From: Vibrio algivorus
GTDB lineage: Bacteria; Pseudomonadota; Gammaproteobacteria; Enterobacterales; Vibrionaceae
Length of the DNA: 64,000 bases
Reading direction: 5' to 3'
Assembly (NCBI RefSeq): GCF_002218005.2
Contig: NZ_AP018678.1
Span: 124,001 to 188,000, forward strand
Shown here: in pieces, positions 18,028 through 27,700 of the stretch
Layout: each line of letters starts with the position of its first letter
Numbering within the stretch: the stretch's first letter is position 1
Position numbers and translations under genes: made by a program
Notes under the pieces: model-generated
The model's input: only the letters and a program-made list of their open reading frames with translations
Databases searched by the model: none
What the model was told of the DNA's origin: nothing

Positions 18028-18816
18028 GTGCAGCTGAACTTATGTTGTGATACCCCTTCTCAGCAAGCTCAATTAGATGAGATTGCTGCACGTTGGCAAC
18101 TTAGCCATCAGCCTGATAGCGTATTTGCTTTGGTTCTTACCGAGCAGCGTTTAGAGTTGCGTAAACTAGATGAACCTAAGCTTGGCGCGATTTATGTGGA
18201 TTTAGCTGGTGGCGCAGTCGCTCATCGTCGCAAGTTTGGTGGGGGGAAAGGTCAAGCGATCGCTAAAGCTGCGGGCTTAAACAAAGGTGCGACACCTAGT
18301 GTGTTGGATGCCACAGCCGGATTAGGACGCGATGCATTTGTACTGGCATCGTTAGGTTGCAAAGTTCAAATGGTAGAGCGTAATCCCGTCGTCGCCGCTT
18401 TATTGGATGATGGTTTAATCCGAGCTAAGCAAGATGCTGAAATCGGTGAATGGGTCAGTGAGCGCATGAGCTTATTGCATGCTTCAAGTCACGATGCCTT
18501 ACAGCGATTAATGGTGCAAAGCGATTTCGTTCAGCCAGATGTGGTCTACCTAGATCCTATGTATCCTCATCCTGAAAATAAAAAGAAAAGCGCGTTAGTT
18601 AAAAAAGAAATGCGTGTGTTTCAATCGCTGGTGGGGGCCGATAATGATGCTGATGGGTTATTAGAACCAGCACTGCAACTGGCGACTAAACGAGTAGTGG
18701 TAAAGCGCCCAGACTACGCACCATGGCTTAATCAGCAGAAACCGAGCATGGCGATTGAAACCAAAAAAAACCGTTTTGATGTGTATGTTTTGAACAGTAT
18801 GGTGACACAAAGCTGA
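18028..18816 (+). CDS. rsmJ: 16S rRNA (guanine1516-N2)-methyltransferase RsmJ
   Basis: SAM-dependent methylase for m2G1516 of 16S rRNA. 262 residues (E. coli 250). Family blocks are LRKLDEPKLGAIYVDLAGGA, AHRRKFGGGKGQAIAKAAG, DATAGLGRDAFVLASLGC (SAM site), MVERNPVVAALLDDGL, VYLDPMYPH (catalytic) and KKSALVKKEMRVFQSLVG. GTG start at 18028 with TTTGGAG five bases before it. It lies 42 bases after the c-di-GMP gene and may be read with it. Confidence 0.95.
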   Translation: MQLNLCCDTPSQQAQLDEIAARWQLSHQPDSVFALVLTEQRLELRKLDEPKLGAIYVDLAGGAVAHRRKFGGGKGQAIAKAAGLNKGATPSVLDATAGLGRDAFVLASLGCKVQMVERNPVVAALLDDGLIRAKQDAEIGEWVSERMSLLHASSHDALQRLMVQSDFVQPDVVYLDPMYPHPENKKKSALVKKEMRVFQSLVGADNDADGLLEPALQLATKRVVVKRPDYAPWLNQQKPSMAIETKKNRFDVYVLNSMVTQS

Positions 18817-18909
18817 CATGGTCTAATGAATTAATGTGTGATCATGGTGTCCGAATAAGAGTCGTTCCCAAATGATTGGGATATTTATATTCAGATATTA
18901 AAGGTGATT

Positions 18910-19431
18910 ATGAAATTTTCTCAAGTTTTACTGACCGCTTCGTTATTCATTCCTTTATCTTCGCTTGTGGTAGCTGCCGAGCCGCAACAAGATGTCGCTC
19001 AATTACTGCAAGATAAAATCGTGGTCGGTGAAAAAGAGTGGGTCACGGTGTTAGATACCGATCAGCGCACTATCGCCAAAATAGATACTGGCGCGACCAC
19101 TTCGTCAATCAACGCTATTGATATTCATGACTTTGAAAAAGACGGCAAAGATATGGTGTCGTTTAAAATCAAAGCCAAAGATGATGTCAGTAAAGAACTT
19201 ACCTTGCCAGTGAAGCGCTGGGTGCATATTAAACAATCTTCAAGCCCAGAAACCTCACGTCGCCCTATTGTTGAGCTCGATATTAAGCTGGGAGATAAGA
19301 CCTATACCACGCCATTTAACTTGGTCGATCGTGACCACATGATCAATGCGATTTTGATTGGTCGATCTTTTCTAGACCCAATTGCTCTAGTTGATGTAGA
19401 ACAGAAGTACATTCACAAAAAGAAAAAATAA
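18910..19431 (+). CDS. Exported retropepsin-like (RimB/Zn_protease family) aspartic peptidase
   Basis: 173 residues with a Sec signal peptide (KFSQVLLTASLFIPLSSLVV ending near VAA) and a retropepsin fold. The catalytic motif is KIDTGATTSSIN, one Asp per chain, implying a homodimer, and NAILIGRSFL is the second family block. Related to the family annotated as ATP-dependent zinc protease (PF05618), a name now known to be misleading; RimB-type members process glutamate tails on proteins. This one is exported, so its substrate is periplasmic and unknown. ATG at 18910 preferred over the GTG six bases upstream because AAAGGTG then sits at ribosome-binding distance. Confidence 0.82.
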   Translation: MKFSQVLLTASLFIPLSSLVVAAEPQQDVAQLLQDKIVVGEKEWVTVLDTDQRTIAKIDTGATTSSINAIDIHDFEKDGKDMVSFKIKAKDDVSKELTLPVKRWVHIKQSSSPETSRRPIVELDIKLGDKTYTTPFNLVDRDHMINAILIGRSFLDPIALVDVEQKYIHKKKK

Positions 19432-19579
19432 TCTGAAAATCAAGCCTTTGTCATAACTGCTTTCAAATGCGAGTAATTTTCACTTGTATTTAATGATATT
19501 TAACTCTATAAAGAAATGAGAATCGTTGTTATTTGCCTTATCGTAATTGCGATTGGTCATTTCATTAGGGTGTGTAGTT

Positions 19580-20251
19580 ATGGCAAAGTCTTTATGTAAA
19601 TTTTCTCGCCGCGATATCAAAGCCGGAAAAATCGACAAGTTAGTGTTGGATTCGCAATTTTATTGTGGCTCTTGCGCACGAACGTCGAATCAAAAAAGCG
19701 CACTATGCAAACCTGTCTCTCTTGCCAAGCTTTCTCAATCTAGTCAGCTCGATAAAGCAATGACTCAAGCATTATTGCCTATTCAGGCGAGCAATGTGCC
19801 TGACGTGATCGCGAAAGCTAAAGCGATGAAAGCGCAACGTGAATATAGCCAACAAGCAACCATTCAGCCTATGACTAATGGTGTGAATTTAGTAGTGCCA
19901 TCAAAAGTGATCACTAAGCCTAGTATTGAACCAGCGATGCCAGAACTTGAAGCCCAACCTTTACTTGCTCCTAATGAATTCAAGCAGCAATTACAAATCT
20001 TGAAGAAAGGTTTAAAAACACAGAAGAAACAACAGAAACAAATGAAAAAATTGCTGAAAAAGCAGCGTAAGTTAGCCAAGAAACATAAGAAAGTCTTAAA
20101 ACAAGAACTTAAATTAAAAAAGCAAGAAGCCAAAATTGCGAAACAAGAAGCGCGTATCGAACAACGTTTATCTCACTTTAATTCGGTTGATCCAATCTCG
20201 TTTCCGAAAAAAATGACAGGAAAAGTGGTGGGACTTAAATCGCTACATTGA
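19580..20251 (+). CDS. Uncharacterised four-cysteine, Lys-rich coiled-coil protein
   Basis: Function not recognised. 223 residues from the ATG at 19580. The head carries Cys6, Cys29, Cys32 and Cys43 (pattern C-x22-C-x2-C-x10-C, with QFYCGSCART), which could bind zinc or a cluster. A Pro-rich linker (~95-140) follows. Residues ~145-200 are an almost uninterrupted Lys/Gln/Leu helix (KKQQKQMKKLLKKQRKLAKK), suggestive of a coiled coil or nucleic-acid contact. No signal peptide or membrane helix. An upstream in-frame ATG-like start would add 11 residues without a better ribosome site. Between a protease gene and ttrR, transcribed toward ttrR. Confidence 0.72.
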   Translation: MAKSLCKFSRRDIKAGKIDKLVLDSQFYCGSCARTSNQKSALCKPVSLAKLSQSSQLDKAMTQALLPIQASNVPDVIAKAKAMKAQREYSQQATIQPMTNGVNLVVPSKVITKPSIEPAMPELEAQPLLAPNEFKQQLQILKKGLKTQKKQQKQMKKLLKKQRKLAKKHKKVLKQELKLKKQEAKIAKQEARIEQRLSHFNSVDPISFPKKMTGKVVGLKSLH

Positions 20252-20303
20252 ATAACGCCCTTCGGGAGCTTCATCTTGAGGTCATTTGGGGATAGATATC
20301 CAG

Positions 20304-20897
20304 TTAATGCTTAAGTTGAGCATATTGCATCACCAATTCAGCAATACTTTTTGCAGAAAACTTCTTCATTAAATTTGAACGGTGTACTTCGACCGTTCGC
20401 ACCGCAATACATAACTTATCGGCAATTTGTTGATTCTTCATCCCCTGTACAACCAATCTTAAAATTGCCTGCTCCCGCTCAGTTAAAGATTCAAATGCCT
20501 TTTGTATGTTGCTTGCTTGAGCGGCTAGCTCTGAATAATCACACGCTTTGTTGATTGCCTCTACCAATACTTTGCCATCTACAGGCTTTTGTAAGAAGTC
20601 CACCGCGCCTTGCTTTAACGCTTCGACTGCCATTGGTATATCACCATGCCCGGTTAAATAAATCACGCCTAATGGACTATGTTGTTGCTGCAACAGTTGG
20701 TGTATTTGCTGTCCCCGCATATTGGGCATGCGGCTATCGAGTACTACACAACCTGCCTGGTCGAGTTTAGCTTGTTGGATAAAGGTCTCACCATCAGAAA
20801 AGCACTGTACTTGGTATTCAAACTCTTGCAATAAAAAGGCAAGAGAATCGAGTACAGATTCATCATCATCAACTAAATAAATCGGTAACTGAGTCAT
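20304..20897 (-). CDS. ttrR: Tetrathionate response regulator TtrR
   Basis: 197-residue FixJ/NarL-type regulator: receiver domain with phospho-acceptor Asp54 (VVLDSRMPN) and conserved Lys in DFLQKPVDG, then a LuxR-type helix-turn-helix (LTEREQAILRLVVQGMKNQQ ... VRTVEVHRSNLMKKF). Phosphorylated by TtrS, it activates ttrBCA in Salmonella, where the system was defined. Nine bases separate it from ttrS upstream, so the two are co-transcribed. Confidence 0.9.
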   Translation of the reverse strand: MTQLPIYLVDDDESVLDSLAFLLQEFEYQVQCFSDGETFIQQAKLDQAGCVVLDSRMPNMRGQQIHQLLQQQHSPLGVIYLTGHGDIPMAVEALKQGAVDFLQKPVDGKVLVEAINKACDYSELAAQASNIQKAFESLTEREQAILRLVVQGMKNQQIADKLCIAVRTVEVHRSNLMKKFSAKSIAELVMQYAQLKH

Positions 20898-20906
20898 AGT
20901 GATCCT

Positions 20907-22757
20907 TTAACTATTTTGTTGATTGGCAGAAAGTGGCAAGTAGGGTAATTGAATATGCGCTTCACAACCATGTGGCTCAATGGGAGATAAAGTAAAATGA
21001 CCATGGTGATGTTCAATAATATCGTGGCAAATTGATAAACCTAAGCCTAATCCTTTTTCTTTGGTACTGACAAAAGCACTTTGTAACTCGCTGATAGGGT
21101 GAGCTAAGCCCGCGCCATTATCACGCAAGTAAATATCCAGTTGATGATCGGTATAATGAGTAACAATTTGAATGAGATTGCTTGGTTCTTGAGGGTAGTT
21201 GAGACAAGAGTCAGTAGCATTATTGATGATGTTGACGAACACTTGTTGTAAACCGACCGCATCAGCATAAATTTCTCGTGGGTGACCATTTGATAATACT
21301 TTAATTTGTATATTTTTATCCGCTAAGTCGTGGTCGAGCAGGGCTAAAGTGTCATCGATTAATGCATTGATATTTAGGTTCTGCTTAGCCAACGTGCGCT
21401 TGGTGATTAAAGTTCTCAAGCGTTGCACAATAGCATCGACTCGCACGATTTGTTGTTCAATCTTATCCATAATTGGCGCTAGGCTGGCGGCATCAGCACC
21501 TTTTTCAATCCGCAGTTTTGCACCTTGGCTATAATTACGAATTGCTGAAAGAGGTTGATTGATTTCATGGGCTAGATTAGTCCCAAGCCCACCGACAATC
21601 GCTACCCGCTGTGCATGCTCTAACATCTGACTTTTTTGTTTTAGATCTAATTGCGCTTTATTGAGTAGTTTTTGGTTGCGATTAAAACGAAATTCTAACC
21701 AAAAGTGATAAATATTCAGAGCGATAAATAAAATAGCGGCGCCCCACGCCCATTGTTGATGTTGTTTTAGCCATATTAAAGCCTGTTGCCACCAAGGTGT
21801 TTGCTGCGGGTGAATATTAAGGTCACGGTACATTTTTACTACGCTTAATGAACTGATCGGCGATGACCAACCTTGTGATTTAGCGGCAACGGCGGCTAGG
21901 CTGTCTTTCGGTAGGTTTAATAATGCTTGAGCTGTGGCAGTGGCGACGACTTCGTTAGCTTTGCTGGTCTTGGCAAATGACCAATTGGGATACAGTGGGG
22001 TAGATACGGCGCAAGGAAAGTCTTGTGGTGCGCTATTATTGATTACTCGAAATTGTGATTTATCGATCAGTCCTTCTTTATCCATATTTTCTAATAAGCA
22101 GGCTGGGGTGATCGCCACATCGGATTGATGGTCACGCAAGTGATACAACATGGCATCAATCGGAAAGCCCAGATAATCAATTTTTTTGAAGAACCGACTA
22201 GGGTCTTGTTGTTGGGATTTTAAGTAGCGACTTAAGGTTAGAAAACCGCCAAACGCATCTGGTGATACGGCAACCGCGTGACTATTTTGTAAATCTTCTA
22301 AATCGATAAATGAGCTGTTATTTCTTACCACCAATGCGCTGCCGAGCGCTTGATTGGTGCCATTTGGCCACGGGCTTTTGAGTGTGGCAATCCAAGATAA
22401 CGGATATTGCCAACCTAATTTTACCGATTGACCAGGATTGGTGAGCACAAATTCTGCGCTGTTATTTTTTATCACTTCTTCCATTTGCTCAAGGTTTCTT
22501 GGCCGTAGATAAAATTGATATTGAGGTAATTGTTGATTGAGCCAATCAATGGTCGGTTGCCAGCGTTGTATTGTTTGAGGGTTGCCGCGAGTCGCGAGTA
22601 CGGCAACTTGAATCGATTGAGTTTGAGATCTAGGTTGAAAGGGAGGCTGTGAACTCTCAGCACGAGCGACAGAGAAAATACTTACCCCAAAGGTAATCAA
22701 TAATAGGTGAAGCGACCACCATCTAGTTTGAGTGAGTTGTGTCATGAAGCGCTTCAC
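20907..22757 (-). CDS. ttrS: Tetrathionate sensor histidine kinase TtrS
   Basis: Membrane kinase with a signal sequence, a periplasmic PhnD-like binding domain (~45-330), a membrane helix (QWAWGAAILFIALNIYHFWL), a phospho-acceptor block with His397 (LAHEINQPLSAIRNYSQG), and an ATP-binding domain (NNATDS, DNGAGL, EKGLGLGLSIC). This architecture is that of TtrS, which detects tetrathionate outside the cytoplasm. 616 residues from the GTG at 22757, preferred because GAGGAA precedes it; an ATG at 22787 would add ten residues and one at 22745 would remove four. Divergent from ttrBCA. Confidence 0.9.
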   Translation of the reverse strand: MKRFMTQLTQTRWWSLHLLLITFGVSIFSVARAESSQPPFQPRSQTQSIQVAVLATRGNPQTIQRWQPTIDWLNQQLPQYQFYLRPRNLEQMEEVIKNNSAEFVLTNPGQSVKLGWQYPLSWIATLKSPWPNGTNQALGSALVVRNNSSFIDLEDLQNSHAVAVSPDAFGGFLTLSRYLKSQQQDPSRFFKKIDYLGFPIDAMLYHLRDHQSDVAITPACLLENMDKEGLIDKSQFRVINNSAPQDFPCAVSTPLYPNWSFAKTSKANEVVATATAQALLNLPKDSLAAVAAKSQGWSSPISSLSVVKMYRDLNIHPQQTPWWQQALIWLKQHQQWAWGAAILFIALNIYHFWLEFRFNRNQKLLNKAQLDLKQKSQMLEHAQRVAIVGGLGTNLAHEINQPLSAIRNYSQGAKLRIEKGADAASLAPIMDKIEQQIVRVDAIVQRLRTLITKRTLAKQNLNINALIDDTLALLDHDLADKNIQIKVLSNGHPREIYADAVGLQQVFVNIINNATDSCLNYPQEPSNLIQIVTHYTDHQLDIYLRDNGAGLAHPISELQSAFVSTKEKGLGLGLSICHDIIEHHHGHFTLSPIEPHGCEAHIQLPYLPLSANQQNS

Positions 22758-22790
22758 ATGCTTTCCTCGTTGAAATAGTTCAGGCAAAAC

Positions 22791-22804
22791 TTGTTTTAGA
22801 TCAA
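22791..22804. promoter_or_regulatory. FNR-like box between ttrS and ttrBCA
   Basis: TTGTTTTAGATCAA matches the FNR consensus TTGAT-N4-ATCAA at nine of ten positions. It lies 94 bases before the ttrB start codon and 34 before the ttrS GTG. Salmonella ttr is anaerobically controlled by FNR, so the placement is expected. Confidence 0.65.
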
Positions 22805-22897
22805 GTCAGCTTGGGTTATGTGGAAAACCACAATAGAGCAAAAAGTATCCATTAGTGAGAATACCCCTTAAGAGTTATCACCAGCAAGGCTAATCTC

Positions 22898-23656
22898 ATG
22901 GATCAAACTAAACGACGCTTTCTCCGCGGTCTCGGTGCAGTTTCTGCCGGAGCTGCCATTATTCCGGTGGCGACCGCCGCACCTATCATTCGTAATAACC
23001 AAGAGCCAGGCCGTCAAGGCATGAAAGGTAAACGTTATGCCATGGTAGTAGACCTGCGTAAATGTGTTGGTTGCCAAGCCTGTACAGTTGGTTGCAGTAT
23101 TGAAAACCAAGCACCAATTGGCCAATTCCGCACGACCGTCAAACAGTATGAAGTGACCTTAGATGATGGTTCCACAGCGCAACAAGAAACCAAGGTGTTT
23201 ACTTTACCACGCTTGTGTAATCATTGTGAAAATCCTCCTTGTGTAGCGGTTTGCCCCGTACAAGCAACCTTCCAGCGCGAAGATGGTATTGTGATGGTCG
23301 ATAACAAACGCTGCGTGGCTTGTGCTTATTGCGTGCAAGCTTGTCCTTACGATGCTCGTTTTATCAATGAAGAAACTCTTACCGCTGATAAATGTACTTT
23401 TTGTGCTCATCGTTTAGAAGATGGCTTGCTACCAGCGTGCGTGGAAACCTGTGTCGGTGGCGCGCGTGTGATTGGTGATATTAAAGATCCCAATAGTGAA
23501 ATTAGCCGTTTACTCGCCGAGCATAAAGATCAAATCAAAGTGCTCAAACCGGAAGCGGGAACACAACCGCATGTGTTCTATATCGGTTTGCAAGATGAGT
23601 TTACCTCACATATTGAAGGCAAAGCGGCGATTTATGACCCTCAAGGAGAGCACTAA
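22898..23656 (+). CDS. ttrB: Tetrathionate reductase iron-sulfur subunit TtrB
   Basis: Electron-transfer subunit carrying four 4Fe-4S clusters between the membrane quinol subunit and TtrA. 252 residues with a twin-arginine signal (TKRRFLRGLGAVSAGAA) and Cys groups CVGCQACTVGC, CNHCENPPCVAVCP, CVACAYCVQACP and CTFCAHRLEDGLLPACVETC. The stop and the ttrC start overlap as TAATG. First gene of ttrBCA. Confidence 0.95.
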   Translation: MDQTKRRFLRGLGAVSAGAAIIPVATAAPIIRNNQEPGRQGMKGKRYAMVVDLRKCVGCQACTVGCSIENQAPIGQFRTTVKQYEVTLDDGSTAQQETKVFTLPRLCNHCENPPCVAVCPVQATFQREDGIVMVDNKRCVACAYCVQACPYDARFINEETLTADKCTFCAHRLEDGLLPACVETCVGGARVIGDIKDPNSEISRLLAEHKDQIKVLKPEAGTQPHVFYIGLQDEFTSHIEGKAAIYDPQGEH

Positions 23657-24771
23657 TGAATATTACTGAAGTTTTAATTCCGTCTCAGACTGTGGCTTGG
23701 CTCCCGTGGGCAGTGCAATACTTTTTCTACATTGGCTCGGCGTATGCAGCGGCAATTTTATTTTTCATCAGCCTAGTGCTACGCGATAAGACGAGTCATA
23801 CATTACGTGCAGCTTTGGCATTATGTTTAGGTATTTGTGCGATTGTTGGTCCGTTAGCTTTAACCGCTGATTTACACCAACCGGGTCGTGCTTGGCATTT
23901 CTTTCCTCATTTAACCTCTTGGTCTTGGATGTCGCGTGGTGCCATTTTATTGCCAATATTTTCTATGTTAGCGGTTCTTTCTGCATGGTTATATTTACGT
24001 CCTGAAATAAGCAAACTAGTAAGTAGCGAGAATAAATTACTTCGTCTAGTCGGTTTATTGACACTAGGTCAGTGGCAAGCATCCACTAAATTAATGACTG
24101 CGGTTGCTGGAGTAACGGTTCTATCTGGTTTATCAATTGCTCTATACACCGGAATGGAAATTTACGCAGTTGTAGCTCGTCCAATGTGGCACCAACCAGT
24201 TTCACCTATTTTATGGTTTGTGACGGCTTTCTTTGGCGCGATTGGCTTTACTTTGTTTATTTTGAATTTGATGCCAAATCAAGATAAGGGCATTGAGCTG
24301 ACTCACACTGATATGAGGCTGCTGAAACGTTGTGTGGTGATTTGCTCAGTATTGTCGTTAATTTTATTGCCAATCTGGGTATCGAATGGGGCTTATATGA
24401 ACTTACTGCAATACGGTAGTTGGTTTAGCAATCTAGTGTTAATGATGGCAGCGTTTGCCGCTTGTTTGGTGATGGCGTTAGCCGTAATGCGTGGCCAGCA
24501 ATTTAAGCGACTTTCATTACTGGCTTGCAGTGCTCTTACTATTGCAACTTGTTGGGCGATTCGTTGGATGACCATGATTGAAGTACAAACTCTGCCGAAA
24601 TATGACCAAGGTCCGTACCCTTATGATTTGCCATTAGGTGCACCGGGTATGTTAGGGGTCGTCGGCATGGCTGGGTTGTGGTTATTACTGGCAGTGATAT
24701 TAAGCGAAGTAGTGCAATCTAAATCTGAAAAGTCAGTAGTATCAAACACTCCTTTATTAACTCAAGAGTAA
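23656..24771 (+). CDS. ttrC: Tetrathionate reductase membrane subunit TtrC (NrfD-like)
   Basis: Integral membrane quinol dehydrogenase of about nine helices and 371 residues (Salmonella about 340), NrfD/PsrC family. It anchors TtrAB at the periplasmic face and feeds electrons from menaquinol. NrfD-type features: the histidine-bearing LHQPGRAWHFFPHLTSWSWM after the third helix and SGLSIALYTG. The start overlaps the ttrB stop by one base, implying translational coupling. Nine bases precede ttrA. Confidence 0.9.
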   Translation: MNITEVLIPSQTVAWLPWAVQYFFYIGSAYAAAILFFISLVLRDKTSHTLRAALALCLGICAIVGPLALTADLHQPGRAWHFFPHLTSWSWMSRGAILLPIFSMLAVLSAWLYLRPEISKLVSSENKLLRLVGLLTLGQWQASTKLMTAVAGVTVLSGLSIALYTGMEIYAVVARPMWHQPVSPILWFVTAFFGAIGFTLFILNLMPNQDKGIELTHTDMRLLKRCVVICSVLSLILLPIWVSNGAYMNLLQYGSWFSNLVLMMAAFAACLVMALAVMRGQQFKRLSLLACSALTIATCWAIRWMTMIEVQTLPKYDQGPYPYDLPLGAPGMLGVVGMAGLWLLLAVILSEVVQSKSEKSVVSNTPLLTQE

Positions 24772-24780
24772 GAGGTCATC

Positions 24781-27700
24781 ATGGATAACAAACGTCGTAA
24801 GTTTATTAAATCTGGTCTTGCTGTTGGGGGCGGTGTTGCGTTTGCTGCGGGCTATTCTTCAACTGCAGCTCATACCGCAAAAGGCATTATCGAAGGTACA
24901 TCTGGAGAGAAAACCAAGCATATTCACTTTGGTAATTCACTTGATCCAGAATACAAGGTAAAAAACGGTAATTTAATCGCTAATCCGAAACAGCGTGTTG
25001 CGCCATCAATGTGTTTTGGTTGTTGGACTTTATGTGGGGTTCGTGTTCGTGTTGATAACGAAACCGATGAGATCTTGCGTATTTCAGGCAATCCTTATCA
25101 TCCACTTTCCAGTGAGCAAAAAATTCCTTTTGAAACACCCGTTAAAGACGCTTATTTATCATTAACCGGTGAAGCAGGTATTGAAGGTCGTTCGACGGCT
25201 TGTGCGCGTGGTAATGCCATGATGGATGTACGCACCAGCCCATATCGTATTACTCAACCATTAAAACGTGTTGGTAAGCGTGGTGAAGGTAAGTGGCAGC
25301 CAATTAGCTATGAGCAATTATTAAAGGAAGTAGTTGAAGGTGGCGATTTATTTGGTGAAGGTCACGTCGATGGCTTACAAGCGATTCGTGATATTAAAAC
25401 ACCTGTTGATCAGAATAATCCTGAATACGGCCCACTTGCCAACCAATTATTAATGACCAATGCGGGTAATGAAGGTCGTGATGACATCATTAAACGTTTT
25501 GCTTTTAATAGCTTTGGTACCCGTAACTTTGGTCACCATGGTTCATATTGTGGTTATGGATTCCGTGCGGGCTCTGGTGCATTTATGAATGATCTGGATA
25601 AAAATGCCCACATGAAGCCTGATTTTGAAAATGCAGAATTTGCATTGTTCATTGGGACTGCGCCTGCCCAAGCGGGAAACCCATTTAAACGTCAAGCGCG
25701 TCAATTGGCCAATGCACGTACACGTGGTAATTTTGAATACACGGTTGTCACGCCAACTCTGCAAATGTCGACTAGCCTTGCTACGGGTAATAATAACCAT
25801 TGGTTAGCCATCAAACCGGGAACCGATTCAGCCTTAGTATTAGCCATTATTCAATGGATGATCAGTAACGATAAATACGATAAAAACTTCCTAGCACAGC
25901 CTAGTGCTGCAGCGATGAAAAAAGCCGGTAATGCTCACTGGTGTAACGCAACTCATCTAGTGATTGTTGAGCAAGGCCACGAGCGAGAAGGTGGTTTCTT
26001 ACGTGCGTCGGATCTTGGTTGGGATTATAACGGAGATAAGCTGTCAGATGGTGATGCTTATGTGATTGTTGACGAGTCTAGTGGCGAATTAGCTCTTCAT
26101 ACTCAAGACCAACCTGCGCAGTTATATGTCGATCAAAAGGTCAACACGCCACATGGTGAGGTTGCAGTTCGTTCATCGATGCAACAACTAAAACAGGCGG
26201 CATTTGAATACTCTATTGAAGAATTCGCTGAGCTTTGTGGTATTCCTGCCAATCAAATGACTAAATTAGCAGCCAAATTGCATAAACACGGTAGCAAATC
26301 TGTTGTCGATACTCATGGCGGCAATATGCACAGCAATGGTTTCTATAATGCCTTCAGTATCGTGATGCTAAACGCCATGTTAGGTAACATCAACAAAAAA
26401 GGCGGAATGAAAGCTAAGGCGGGTGGTTATCCTACTTCGGCGGCTGGTCCACGTTATGATTTTACTCAATTTGATGGCATGGTTGCGCCTAAGGGGATAT
26501 TCCTTTCTCGCTCTAAATTCCCATACCAAAAAACGACTGAATATAAACGTCGTGTTGAAGCCGGTGAATCACCGTATCCAACTCGTGCTCCTTGGTATCC
26601 AATTTCAGCGCCATTGCTAACCGAGCATTTATCTGCGGCGATTGATGGTTATCCATATCGCTTAAAAGCTTGGATCAACCATATGGCGAACCCACTATAT
26701 GGTGTGCCGGGATTAACGACATTATTGCGTGAGAAATTGTGTGATCCGAAAGAGTTACCTTTGATTGTTTCAGTTGATGCTTTTATCAATGAAACCACGG
26801 CAATTTCTGACTATATCGTGCCAGATACCGTGACTTATGAAAGTTGGGGAATGGCGGGGCCTTGGCATGATGTTCCAACTAAAGCAGTAACAGCGCGTTG
26901 GCCGATTGTGGAAGCTCGTACTGAAAAGACTGCCGATGGTCGTGAGATCTGCTTAGAAACATTCTTAATTGATATGGCCAAAAGTATGAAGCTAGGCGGT
27001 TTTGGTGATAAGGCGATTAAAGATACGCAAGGTAACTGGCATGGCATTCATAATGCGGCAGATTTTTACCTACGATCAGCCGCTAATCTTGCTTATGTTG
27101 CTGGTGGAACGCCGAATGCCAGCAGTGAAGACATTTACTTTTCTGGGTTAGAGCGTTTATTACCTGATATGCAGCGGGTTTTAAATAAAGATGAATTAGC
27201 CAAAGTAGCCTTTATTTATGCTCGTGGTGGACGGTTTGAAAATGCCACTGAAGCTTACAAAGGTGATGTCATGAAGTATCAATGGCAAAAACCAGTGGCG
27301 ATTTGGAATGAAAAGCTTGGTACCTCGCGTAATACTATGACTGGTGAGTTGTACTCGGGTTGTCCGACTTGGTACCCACAAAAGCTGGCAGATGGTACAG
27401 CGATAGAGGATATGTATGCTAAGTCAGAGTGGCCGTTTACTTTAACGAACTTTAAGTCGAATATTCATAGCGCGGTATCAAATCTTTCACCACGTTTGAA
27501 TTCGATTAAAGGTAACAACCCGGTTTATATTCACCCACAAGATGCCAAACAATACGGTGTGCAAACCGGTGATCAGTTTACGATTGAAACACCAACTCAC
27601 TCGATCAAAGCAACGGCAATGCTGGTGGATGGAATTCACCGTGGAGTACTCGGCTTTGAACATGGTTTTGGTCATACCGAACTTGGTGAGCGTGCTCATT

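Noticed and set aside
19864..20133. Cys/Phe-rich minus-strand frame
   Set aside because: It is the antisense of the Lys-rich coiled coil; CFF repeats are simply reversed AAR codons.
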